From: Chloroflexi bacterium HGW-Chloroflexi-3 | GTDB taxonomy: Bacteria; Chloroflexota; Anaerolineae; Anaerolineales; Anaerolineaceae | Direction of reading: 5' to 3' | DNA length: 64,000 nucleotides | Assembly (NCBI GenBank): GCA_002842045.1 | Contig: PHBX01000017.1 | Location: 62,001 to 126,000, forward strand | Part shown: positions 20,043 through 27,933 of the stretch, one piece after another | Layout of the letters: every line of letters starts with the position of its first letter | How positions within the stretch are numbered: the stretch's first letter is position 1 | Made by a program: the position numbers and the translations under genes | Notes under the pieces: generated by a model | The model's input: the letters and a program-made list of their open reading frames with translations, nothing else | Databases searched by the model: none | What the model was told of the DNA's origin: nothing

Positions 20043-21431
20043 TTACGACCACCAATCCTGTTCAATGAATTTCCCATTCAGGCGGGATTCTTCCGCGGCG
20101 AAAGCCAGCAAATGACTCTCCAGTGCTTCCCGCGCACCGTGTAAGGATTCTTTAAATGCACCAGCTTTGACACTCTTCAAGAAAGACGCCACCAACCGAA
20201 AATCACCACCCCCATGCCCTTCCCCCAACTCTGCGCTGGTATCGAATTCCTTGTGCCAATCGGTGCGGTGTTCATCCAGATGGATCCACGATCCCCCATT
20301 GCCAAATTCTGCCAGAAGCCTGCCGTGCGAGCCTTCGATGCGGGTCGAGCGATACTCGTAATGCGAATGCCCATGCATGGTCAGGGTCACCGAAGCATCA
20401 TCCTCAAATTGCATCATCACCACCTGATGATCGACCACATCATTGTCGCAATGATAGACACAACGCCCATAAGGTCCGTTTTTGATCGCTTCCAGAACGC
20501 TCTCCGGGGTGGGATGGTGCGCCAGAATGGTCAATGGCCAGCCGGCATATTCTGTCATTTGCTTCAACGGAGGTACCATCCAACTGAGTGCCTTAATCAT
20601 TTCCGGGTTCTCGGTATATTGATGCGCTGCCCAGCGCGTAAAACCTTTACTGGTGTCAGCAATGCTATTCCAGAAGGGTGCCATCTCCAGATATAAATGT
20701 GGGGCATAATGTGGGCAAGTCTCAGCAGCCGGGCATCCATCCAGGCAACGTTGCGGGGCACCTTCTGGGGCATGTTCCGGTTTAAAATGCATCAGTGAAC
20801 CCACCGATGCCAGTTTTTTCGCTTTTTGACCCAGCACCCAGGGCAAAATATCCAGATCATGACAGCATTTCGCCAGGATCATCGGGCTGGACTGTTCCCG
20901 ATTGCGCCAGTTTCCACGCACGTAGGAATGCGCCATATGCCAGAAGGACACATTCTCGCGATGATCCACCTGCACAATCTGCCCCAACACCCCGGACTGC
21001 ACCAGCTCACGCATTTTCTGGAAATGGGGCGTATAACGCAACACATGACAGATCCGCATCTGGCGTTGAGTTTTCTGGCTGACCTGCAACAACAATTTGC
21101 ACTCCTCCAGCTTATTCGCCATCGGCTTTTCCAGCAGTATGTGATACCCGGCGCGCATGGCTGCCACGGCCGGTTCAGTATGCTGCCAATCCTGCGTGCA
21201 GATCAGCGCCACCTCCCCCAGGGCTGGTTTTTCCAGCAAAGGCTCCCATGATTCGAATTGCATATCCTCGGGTATCTGGTGTTGTTCAGCAAACGTTTTT
21301 CTACGTTCCTCAACCGGTTCAGCCACCGCAACAAATTTCAATTCATCCGGATGATGCAAAGCATAAGGTGCGTAACTCTGAGCGCCGCGGTTACCGGCAC
21401 CGATCAGAATCGCGTGAATGGGTTTGGTCAT
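20043..21431 (-). CDS. Gfo/Idh/MocA-family oxidoreductase
   Basis: NAD(P)-dependent sugar or inositol dehydrogenase-like protein of 462 residues, longer than the usual 330-400. The N-terminal Rossmann motif is LIGAGNRGAQSYAPYAL. HILLEKPMANKLEECK near residue 95 carries the family's E-K-P. The C-terminal alpha/beta domain includes CHDLDILPWVLG, a typical D-x-x-x-W/H substrate region. A Cys-containing insertion near residues 220-245 (CLDGCPAAETCPHYAPH) could bind a metal, which is unusual for the family. The ATG follows AGGAG with 6-nt spacing. Substrate unknown. Confidence 0.88.
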   Translation of the reverse strand: MTKPIHAILIGAGNRGAQSYAPYALHHPDELKFVAVAEPVEERRKTFAEQHQIPEDMQFESWEPLLEKPALGEVALICTQDWQHTEPAVAAMRAGYHILLEKPMANKLEECKLLLQVSQKTQRQMRICHVLRYTPHFQKMRELVQSGVLGQIVQVDHRENVSFWHMAHSYVRGNWRNREQSSPMILAKCCHDLDILPWVLGQKAKKLASVGSLMHFKPEHAPEGAPQRCLDGCPAAETCPHYAPHLYLEMAPFWNSIADTSKGFTRWAAHQYTENPEMIKALSWMVPPLKQMTEYAGWPLTILAHHPTPESVLEAIKNGPYGRCVYHCDNDVVDHQVVMMQFEDDASVTLTMHGHSHYEYRSTRIEGSHGRLLAEFGNGGSWIHLDEHRTDWHKEFDTSAELGEGHGGGDFRLVASFLKSVKAGAFKESLHGAREALESHLLAFAAEESRLNGKFIEQDWWS

Positions 21432-21818
21432 AGGGGACTCCTAAATCATGGAGTTAATATAGGATTATTCTATTAAACCATAAATACAGGATTGCGGTTG
21501 AATTTTTGAAAAAAAGGTTCACTATTTGTGACTATAAATTTGATCTAATAAGCTAATTTTTTCTATAATTCTTCTTTTTTTTCATGAACCTTACAAAACT
21601 GCAAAGTTGAATTGGTATATTGAATTTTGAAGTTAATTTGCATATTATTACTTAAATGAAGTTAATTTAATGGTGGGAGAGCAAACCTTTACACAAGGAA
21701 TAAGAAGTGAGATTCTTACAACAGCGATTAATTCTTTAAGTATTTTTGTCAACTTTATTCTCTAACAACATTATTACCCGAACTATCCCTTAGGGGATTT
21801 ATTAAAAGGATAGAACAA
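21432..21818. other. AT-rich intergenic region at the border of the accessory region
   Basis: 387 bp between divergent genes, markedly AT-rich compared with the left side. It must hold the promoters for both sides. An 8-bp inverted word (AAGGTTCA near 21517 and TGAACCTT near 21584) occurs, which I do not consider strong. No gene, tRNA or recognisable attachment site seen. Confidence 0.5.
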
Positions 21819-22361
21819 ATGACGATAAAAATAATTGTAGCTGATTCGCATCCATTCTTTATTAATGGAGTTTGTGAAACCCTAACCGGACACACACAAT
21901 GTCAAATAGTTGGACAAACGACAAATCACGATGATTTAGTAGAATTAATAACAGACTTACGTCCTGATATTTTAATCATGGGCGTTAATTGGGATCAATT
22001 CTTTGATATTAATAAGTTATTATTCCTTCAAAATCTAAAAATTCCATTCAATGTGATTATACTAAGTGCCATTGAAGAACCTAATCTTGTAATGGATTTA
22101 ATCAGAATGGGCATCAAAGGTTTTGTCACGAAAGATGAAAAACCGGAGAAATTACTTGAAGCTGTTGAAGCAGTATATAAAGGCAAGAGCTGGTTCAGCC
22201 CCCAGATCATGAAAATAGTTACTGACTCAATCAATCAAAAAGACTCTCAATCTCTACCTGATTTGAATGACAGGGAAATAGAAATTTTACTTTATTGGCA
22301 ATTAAATAATGGCTTAATAGACATTGACTGTAATAAAACAACTTGTTATTGTTTTATTTAA
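21819..22361 (+). CDS. Degenerate NarL/LuxR-type response regulator, HTH truncated
   Basis: 180 residues. The receiver-like domain (residues 3-120) begins IIVADSHPFFINGV, keeps the late Lys (GFVTKDEKPEKL) and ends in the usual AVYKGKSWFSP linker. The expected phosphoacceptor position is Gly (LIMGVNWDQ, where PDxxxMD is normal), so it is probably not phosphorylated in the standard way. The LuxR HTH begins correctly at LNDREIEILL but stops after about 30 residues, before the recognition helix. No other frame restores it over the next 60 nt. It is therefore a pseudo-receiver without DNA-binding capacity, or a decaying gene. It sits about 50 nt upstream of the MauE-TlpA-peptide genes. Confidence 0.7.
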   Translation: MTIKIIVADSHPFFINGVCETLTGHTQCQIVGQTTNHDDLVELITDLRPDILIMGVNWDQFFDINKLLFLQNLKIPFNVIILSAIEEPNLVMDLIRMGIKGFVTKDEKPEKLLEAVEAVYKGKSWFSPQIMKIVTDSINQKDSQSLPDLNDREIEILLYWQLNNGLIDIDCNKTTCYCFI

Positions 22362-22412
22362 AGAGGGCTAATCATATCACAGAGTGAATTTGAGGAATAA
22401 ACAGGAGTTGTG

Positions 22413-22940
22413 ATGGAAAAACCGTTTCTTTTGCTGTTTTTAAGATATGTAATCGGATTTGTGTTTATATTTTCTCTGTATGGAAAGTTAAAAAACATTC
22501 CATCCTTTATTCAAACAATCACCAATTTTCGTTTTTTTCCACAGAAATTCAGTAAACCACTGGCATATTTATTTTTAACAGGGGAAGTAAGTGTGGTAGT
22601 AAGCATGCTTATTGGAATAAACCTTTTATTCTGGGGTTTTCTTATAGCCAGTTTAATGTTCCTTGCTTTTTCGATTGCTCTTACCTCTGTCCTTGTCCAA
22701 AATATAAGAACCTCCTGTAATTGTTTTGGACCGGATGAAAAGGACGTGAGTGTTGGCCATGTTGTTCGAAGTCTGGGTTTTCTGATTTGTGGGGTGTTGG
22801 GAATTGTAATCACTACCCATATCCATCAATATACATTGCTTCAGCCCGAATTCTTTTTGATTGTAACCACGGGTAGTGTTTCCATTGCATTTGTAATTGT
22901 GTGGATGAACGTGACAGAAATTATTAAATTGTTTCAATAA
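22413..22940 (+). CDS. MauE/DoxX-type redox membrane protein
   Basis: Four-helix membrane protein of the MauE/DoxX superfamily, 175 residues. Hydrophobic segments are near residues 5-23, 48-70, 73-95 and 118-140, with a further one near 147-168. The characteristic Cys pair occurs as SCNCFGPDE (C102, C104) facing the outside. MauE proteins work with a thioredoxin-like partner in forming disulfides in secreted proteins, best known for the methylamine dehydrogenase small subunit. The ATG at 22413 is preferred to the GTG at 22410 because ACAGGAG ends 5 nt before it. It is followed at 45 nt by a TlpA-like gene and then by Cys-rich peptides. Confidence 0.82.
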   Translation: MEKPFLLLFLRYVIGFVFIFSLYGKLKNIPSFIQTITNFRFFPQKFSKPLAYLFLTGEVSVVVSMLIGINLLFWGFLIASLMFLAFSIALTSVLVQNIRTSCNCFGPDEKDVSVGHVVRSLGFLICGVLGIVITTHIHQYTLLQPEFFLIVTTGSVSIAFVIVWMNVTEIIKLFQ

Positions 22941-22985
22941 GGGTTTTCACAGAAATCGAAAAATCAATGAGGTAGGGAAGGTACT

Positions 22986-23546
22986 ATGAATTGGGTCTGG
23001 ATAAATATTATTGTCTTATGGATCGTTGTTCTCATTATACTATTGTTGGTGTTAGCACTTATTCGACACGCAAATCAAAATATACCGCAAAATGATTTCA
23101 ACAATGTAGATACTTTATCTCCAGGCTCAAAGGCACCGGATTTTACAGCGAAGTCTTTAGCAGGTGATAATATTTCATTAGAAAATTTCTCGGGAAGCAA
23201 AACAATTCTTATTTTTGTTTCCCCTACATGTGCCCCTTGCAAGGAAAAGATACCTGAAATCGAAAAAGTCCGTAATAACGCAGAAGCTGCCAATGTTAAT
23301 TTGGTTTATGTTTGTAATGATGACGGTAACAAGGATTTAATTAATGACCTGTTTAAGGGGATTTTACATGAAAAGGTCTTACTAATTGATAAATCAAACA
23401 ATTCATTTATGAGTGATTATAAGATACCGGCCACACCATTTTTTTGTTACCTGGATGAAAATGGGATCGTGAAACACACCTGGTTTATGGACAAAAAATG
23501 GGACCAAATTGTTAACCAGTGGAAAAGTGCTGAAAAAGCTTCATAA
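22986..23546 (+). CDS. Membrane-anchored TlpA/MauD-type thioredoxin-like protein
   Basis: 186 residues: an N-terminal membrane anchor (about 4-27), a short linker, then a thioredoxin fold facing outside. The redox motif is SPTCAPCKEK (C82, C85) and the cis-Pro loop is PATPFF (P151). PGSKAPDFTAKSLAG before the fold is typical of TlpA/ResA/MauD proteins. An extra Cys (PFFCYLDENG) is beside the cis-Pro loop, and another is in VYVCNDD. It starts behind AGGTAGGGAAGG and is flanked by the MauE-like gene and the first Cys8 peptide. I infer that it introduces or isomerises disulfides in the peptides and perhaps in the Cys-bearing lipoproteins further downstream. Confidence 0.85.
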   Translation: MNWVWINIIVLWIVVLIILLLVLALIRHANQNIPQNDFNNVDTLSPGSKAPDFTAKSLAGDNISLENFSGSKTILIFVSPTCAPCKEKIPEIEKVRNNAEAANVNLVYVCNDDGNKDLINDLFKGILHEKVLLIDKSNNSFMSDYKIPATPFFCYLDENGIVKHTWFMDKKWDQIVNQWKSAEKAS

Positions 23547-23644
23547 AACCTAAGGAATTCAAGGAGGTGAAATAAACTAAGCGTAAGAAAATTGAGCTCT
23601 ATAAAATGTAAAGAAATAAATATTTTCAAAAAGGAGAATCGATC

Positions 23645-23962
23645 ATGAATGGACAATTTAGTTTACGAACAATTGATAAAATCTTTCATAAGATTGGGGT
23701 CTTAAATGTACTCCTGAACCGGATTTTAATAATGCTAATTCCTCAATCTGAGGCTAATGCTGAAGAACCCTGTTATGTCACATCTAATTACTATGGGGGC
23801 GGATTGTGCGAACCATATACGTGGGCATGTGATACCTCCACGCGGTGTTTGATATGGGAAAAACATTATACTTATTATTATCAACCAGGGAACCCCAACC
23901 CATGCCCAATATGCGATTGGTGGGTAGATACCAGACAACCATGCAGTCCATGTTTGGATTAG
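23645..23962 (+). CDS. Secreted eight-cysteine peptide precursor 1
   Basis: 105 residues. The leader (1-39) has a charged, amphipathic front (TIDKIFHK), a hydrophobic stretch (VLLNRILIMLIP) and a signal-peptidase site near ANA/EE. The core has exactly eight Cys at 43, 55, 62, 68, 87, 90, 100 and 103, with spacing C-x11-C-x6-C-x5-C-x18-C-x2-C-x9-C-x2-C, and is rich in Tyr and Trp. The ATG lies 9 nt behind AAAAAGGAG. A perfect 17-bp hairpin follows at 24011. Peptide 2 (24706) shares leader and Cys spacing. I know of no named family; a disulfide-stabilised secreted peptide is inferred. Confidence 0.75.
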   Translation: MNGQFSLRTIDKIFHKIGVLNVLLNRILIMLIPQSEANAEEPCYVTSNYYGGGLCEPYTWACDTSTRCLIWEKHYTYYYQPGNPNPCPICDWWVDTRQPCSPCLD

Positions 23963-24010
23963 ACTTATAAAAGTGTTTATACCAATACGGGTTTAGAGAC
24001 ATAAATCTTA

Positions 24011-24050
24011 AATAAAGAATATATTTGTTAATTCAAATATATTCTTTATT
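24011..24050 (+). terminator. AT-rich perfect hairpin after peptide 1
   Basis: AATAAAGAATATATTTG (24011-24027) pairs over 17 bp with CAAATATATTCTTTATT (24034-24050), with a 6-nt loop. The stem is very AT-rich and lacks a long T-tract after it, so it may act as a weak terminator or mRNA 3' stabiliser. Either would raise peptide 1 message relative to the signal peptidase downstream. Confidence 0.6.
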
Positions 24051-24101
24051 AAAAAATTGTCAATTATGAAAACTTTGCTTGAGTCATATAAATAAAAGAA
24101 A

Positions 24102-24551
24102 ATGAAAATTATTTTGCCGATAATAATCATAATAAATCTGGTTTTGATACGAAAAAGTTTGTTAATCGTTTCGGTTAAAGGTAAAAGTATGACACCAACA
24201 TTACAACCTGATGATCGTGTTTTAGTCTTCCGCTATTGGCCTAAAAATTTTTTAAGAAAAAACAATATTGTTTTAATCTCACAAAAAAATGAGAATGAGG
24301 AAAGAGCAGATAAGTTTCCCCCTTGTATTAAACGAATCACGGGGTTGCCAGGTGAATTCATGCCATCAAGATTTGAAATTAATATTGGTAATGATGAAAA
24401 CAAATTTATAAATAGTTCAGATAATTTAATTATTCCAGAAAAACATTTATTTGTGCAAGGTGATAATTATGAAAAGAGCATAGATTCACGCCATTGGGGA
24501 CCGATCCCCTATTCAAAGTTTTTAGGCGTGGTAGTCAAACGTATTAAATAA
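24102..24551 (+). CDS. Small type I signal peptidase (S26 family), first copy
   Basis: 149 residues, shorter than housekeeping LepB. A single N-terminal membrane segment (3-22) is followed by box B GKSMTPTL with the nucleophile Ser29, box D IKRITGLPGE with the general base Lys77, and box E GDNYEKSIDSRHWGPIP. The Ser-Lys dyad and all signature boxes are intact, so it should be active. It lies between two Cys8 peptide genes whose leaders end in Ala-x-Ala-like sites, which makes it the likely dedicated leader peptidase. Confidence 0.88.
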   Translation: MKIILPIIIIINLVLIRKSLLIVSVKGKSMTPTLQPDDRVLVFRYWPKNFLRKNNIVLISQKNENEERADKFPPCIKRITGLPGEFMPSRFEINIGNDENKFINSSDNLIIPEKHLFVQGDNYEKSIDSRHWGPIPYSKFLGVVVKRIK

Positions 24552-24705
24552 AGATAAGCCGGAAAAATTTATGATTTACCAGTGTTTAATTTTTATGATA
24601 ATCGAGAAAATTGTCAAAAAGAGTTATCAACTTGAAACACTCATTTTAATACCAATAAGTTGCATCAACCAAGAAAACGAAAGTATTGAAAAAGGAGAAT
24701 CTATC

Positions 24706-25008
24706 ATGAATAAACAAATAAATTTATTTACAATTGATAAAATCCTTCACAAGTTTGGGATTTTAAATACAATCATAAACCGGATATTAATTTTGTTTAT
24801 TCCTCAATCTGTCGCAATAGCCTGTACACCTACACCTAATTGGCAAAGGGGTTCACAATGTGGTTTTGTATATTGTAGTTCAGAGACCAATTGTTATCAC
24901 TGGTACAAGTATTACACAATATATTATGATAACAATTGGGGCAACCCATGCCAAATATGTGATTATTGGGCCCAGGATTCGCAGAAGTGTAGTCCATGTC
25001 CTGTATAG
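24706..25008 (+). CDS. Secreted eight-cysteine peptide precursor 2
   Basis: 100 residues. The frame is open further upstream, but the ATG at 24706 is chosen because it sits behind AAAAGGAGAATCTATC, almost identical to the sequence before peptide 1, and aligns the leaders. The leader (1-39: TIDKILHKFGILN, then NRILILFIPQS) ends AIA/C. The core has eight Cys at 40, 52, 57, 63, 82, 85, 95 and 98: C-x11-C-x4-C-x5-C-x18-C-x2-C-x9-C-x2-C. Only one interval differs in length from peptide 1. Peptides 1 and 2 are evidently paralogues from local duplication. The cores differ strongly between cysteines, which points to diversifying change. Function unknown. Confidence 0.75.
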   Translation: MNKQINLFTIDKILHKFGILNTIINRILILFIPQSVAIACTPTPNWQRGSQCGFVYCSSETNCYHWYKYYTIYYDNNWGNPCQICDYWAQDSQKCSPCPV

Positions 25009-25042
25009 GAAACATGTAGAATAGGCTTGAGAATAATTAAAA

Positions 25043-25083
25043 TGTCTGACTCAAAAGTCCGTTTGATACTTTTGAGTCAGACA
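25043..25083 (+). terminator. Long perfect hairpin after peptide 2
   Basis: TGTCTGACTCAAAAGT (25043-25058) pairs over 16 bp with ACTTTTGAGTCAGACA (25068-25083), with a 9-nt loop. No T-tract follows, so it may be a Rho-independent terminator of poor quality or an RNA stability element ending the MauE-TlpA-peptide transcript. Confidence 0.6.
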
Positions 25084-25485
25084 ATTGAAGAAGATGCACG
25101 ATTTGGTGATGCTTTATCTCGATGCTAATATTGGTCGTTTGCCATGCTGTTTTTATTAAAAATTTTACTGGTGAAACTTAGTCTCATTTATTAATATATA
25201 ACCACAAAAGATTAAGAATAAATGTTTGGTATATACAGGTGAATTTTTAACTCTAATAACTGAAACCAAAAAAGCACTTGATGTCTCCCAAACAATGCCT
25301 TTAAAGGATATCGCCTATGTTATTTTCAGACTTAATCAGTATTGATGCTACTTGTGACATAAAAATAAGTTGAAATAACTATTTATAATAAAATAACTTC
25401 AATAAATCAATGATCCGATATCCGATAAATCTTTCAACAATTATTGCAAATCATTATCATAACCGTCTGTGTAAAGGAAATCTCT
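25084..25485. other. AT-rich intergenic region between peptide 2 and the first tandem solute-binding gene
   Basis: About 400 bp. A frame without stops runs from about 25206 to 25343 but has no ATG or ribosome-binding site and no recognisable similarity, so I do not call it a gene. The promoter of the downstream lipoprotein-exporter pair is expected here. Confidence 0.4.
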
Positions 25486-27933
25486 ATGAAACAATCCAGG
25501 CAATTCGTAAATAAAAAAATTCAGAAAACTCCTCTCTTATTAATAATTGGGGTCATATTATTGTCAGCCTGCAATCAGCAACCTGTTGAGAATACAAACA
25601 GCGGTGAAGCCGCGATCACCTTCGCTGCATTAGAGGGGCAACGGGCGGAGTATGCAGCCCTGATTGCCGAATTTGAGGTTCAAAACCCGGATATTGATGT
25701 CCAGTTCGTGAACTTAGCGGTGGATCCAACCAACATGAGCGGATTCGCCACCCAGGCGGATGCAATTGCTTTGCCGGTTGTACCGGTCGGGTCAGATGCC
25801 TATAATTACCTGGATATCCAACCACTGGCAGAAACAGATAGCAGTTTTGACCAGGGAGGTTACCTACCGGGGGTCATGGAAGGCTGTCAGGTGGATGAAA
25901 GGCAAATCGGTCTGCCTTATACTGCCTCACTGCAGGTGATCTATTACAACCCAGATATTTTTGATGAAGCCGGATTACCCTACCCGCTAGCGGATTGGAC
26001 CTGGGAAGAATTTCGGTTGAACACGATTAACCTGACCCGGCGCAATGGGCAGGAAGTTGAGCAATATGGCTTTGTGAATTTGAGCAGTATGGTGCGTTTA
26101 CTGGGAACAATGCTTAATCGTGATCTGATGATTAGCAATGAAGAAGAAAAAGCGGGTGCGTTGGAAAATACCCTCAGTTCCTATTTGAACCTTGTTCAGC
26201 TTGGATATGTAAAGGTTCCACAGGAAGAGGAATATCCTGGAGATCTGGAGTTCCTCATCCGTGACGGAAAGGCTGCCATGTGGCTGGATGGGTTATTCCG
26301 CCTGGAAGATTACCGTAATGCCCTGGGGGAGCAGATCGGGTTTCTGCCGGTGCCGGAAGGAAGCCGTGCCACTGCACGGTGCCTGGCGATCAGCGCAGGC
26401 AGCCAGCAGCCCCAGGCAGCCTGGCGGTTGATCAGATACTTATCCGAACAGGATGGCCCATTTGTGCTAGCGAATGAATTTCCGGCAAACAGCGCACAAC
26501 TGCAAAACAATGCCAACTGGCAGAGTTTTAGCGAAGAAGAACAAACGGTTCTGAAAGCCGCCTTGGACAATGCCTGGTACGGAACTCACTGGTTGTTTGC
26601 AACACTCAATCAGGAATTTGATAACGTGCTGGCGGATCAAAACAATTTGAATAGCATGCTCTTATCGGTTCTGCAGTTAAGTCCGCCTGAGCCAGAGGAG
26701 CCATTTGAACCGCAGTTTGCGTTCGAGGTTCGCAGCACTCCTGATGATATACCTCCCGAAGCGGTTTTTATTAAGTTTCATGGTGCTTTTCTTAATCGTG
26801 AAGTAAGTGAAGCAATGGTAAATGAATTTAACCAAAATCAAACCGATTATTATATTTATACAAATGTAGCGCCAGAAGATGCAGATTGTTTTATTGGTTA
26901 TCAGAGTGAAAACCAACCTGCAGCGTATTACCCGTTAACACCGCTGCTGGAAGGGGATGCGGAGAGTATGGCGTTGGTGGCTGATTTACCGCCTGGTGTG
27001 TTGGAAACAACACGACGTAATGAAGAAATTTTGGGAATTCCGTTGTTTATATCGACCTTTGCCATGTACTATAACCCGGTGTTGTTGGAACAAGCCGGCC
27101 TGGAACCGCCTTCGGCTGATTGGACATTTACCGAGTTCTGGGAGTATGCCCAGGCAGCCACACAAGAGGAGATTTATGGTTTTGGATTAGGTTTATTTGC
27201 GATAGACATGATTTTCGATTCCATGAACTCACTATGGGTTGATGAAAGCAGTGATATTCCCGTATTTTTATTTGATACACCGGAGGTAAAACAAACTACC
27301 GAATTTTTATTGAAAATGCAGTATGAAGGAGTAATTCCTGATCTGGATATTAATGTCGGTAATAAGTATTGGACATGGCGTGAAAATATCTTATCGGACA
27401 AAGCGGTATTTTGGATGAGTTCGATGGATGATTATCTTAACGAAGAACTCAAATACGAACCTGGTATGCTTCCGTTACCGGGATATATTCCAAATTACTC
27501 CCTCACCAGTTTCCCTTCATTTTTTATTTCAAAAAACTCATCAGACCCAAAAGGATGCTGGGAATGGTTTAAATTTTTTTCTGCAAATCCAGCCATATAC
27601 GGGTGGATACCCTTACGAAATTCTGTTCGAAATTCACCGGAATATGAAGCGCTGGTGGGGACTGAAATGGCATCCCTGTACCGGAAAATTATCGACCAAA
27701 TGGAGGTGATACCATTTGATGAAAAAGGCAGGGATTCTTCTTATCTTACCACAGGACCCTATTTTTGGTTTCAAACCACCATTGGGGCGTTGAAATATGG
27801 CGAAGATTTGGATGTGCCTTTGCAAAATGTTCAATTTAAATCGGACGCATACTTGACCTGTATGCTTAATATGGACGGAACTCCCGGCGAAAATTACCAG
27901 ACGTGTATGAAACTGGTAGATCCGGATTCATGA
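25486..27933 (+). CDS. Tandem solute-binding lipoprotein 1
   Basis: 815 residues from the ATG at 25486 (AAAGGA 8 nt upstream). An in-frame upstream extension to 25444 lacks a ribosome-binding site. The signal peptide ends in lipobox LLSAC. Two extracellular solute-binding domains of the carbohydrate type follow: the first starts ITFAALEGQRAEYAALIAEF near residue 40, the second AVFIKFHGAFLN near residue 420. Aside from the lipobox Cys there are six Cys (in GCQ, RCL, DCF, GCW, TCM and TCMK) that recur at matching positions in the proteins at 33107 and 35939. No sugar-type permeases are near. The stop overlaps the start of an ABC exporter (ATGA), so a role as receptor, immunity or accessory factor for that exporter is possible. 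Confidence 0.8.
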   Translation: MKQSRQFVNKKIQKTPLLLIIGVILLSACNQQPVENTNSGEAAITFAALEGQRAEYAALIAEFEVQNPDIDVQFVNLAVDPTNMSGFATQADAIALPVVPVGSDAYNYLDIQPLAETDSSFDQGGYLPGVMEGCQVDERQIGLPYTASLQVIYYNPDIFDEAGLPYPLADWTWEEFRLNTINLTRRNGQEVEQYGFVNLSSMVRLLGTMLNRDLMISNEEEKAGALENTLSSYLNLVQLGYVKVPQEEEYPGDLEFLIRDGKAAMWLDGLFRLEDYRNALGEQIGFLPVPEGSRATARCLAISAGSQQPQAAWRLIRYLSEQDGPFVLANEFPANSAQLQNNANWQSFSEEEQTVLKAALDNAWYGTHWLFATLNQEFDNVLADQNNLNSMLLSVLQLSPPEPEEPFEPQFAFEVRSTPDDIPPEAVFIKFHGAFLNREVSEAMVNEFNQNQTDYYIYTNVAPEDADCFIGYQSENQPAAYYPLTPLLEGDAESMALVADLPPGVLETTRRNEEILGIPLFISTFAMYYNPVLLEQAGLEPPSADWTFTEFWEYAQAATQEEIYGFGLGLFAIDMIFDSMNSLWVDESSDIPVFLFDTPEVKQTTEFLLKMQYEGVIPDLDINVGNKYWTWRENILSDKAVFWMSSMDDYLNEELKYEPGMLPLPGYIPNYSLTSFPSFFISKNSSDPKGCWEWFKFFSANPAIYGWIPLRNSVRNSPEYEALVGTEMASLYRKIIDQMEVIPFDEKGRDSSYLTTGPYFWFQTTIGALKYGEDLDVPLQNVQFKSDAYLTCMLNMDGTPGENYQTCMKLVDPDS

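Noticed and set aside
22413..25008. True methylamine dehydrogenase cluster
   Set aside because: MauE- and MauD-like proteins are present, but there is no large subunit, no MauG, and the Cys-rich peptides lack the Trp-tryptophylquinone context and size of MauA.
25206..25343. Stop-free stretch of about 46 codons between peptide 2 and the first tandem lipoprotein
   Set aside because: No ATG, no ribosome-binding site, no Cys pattern or family resemblance; length is within chance for AT-rich DNA.
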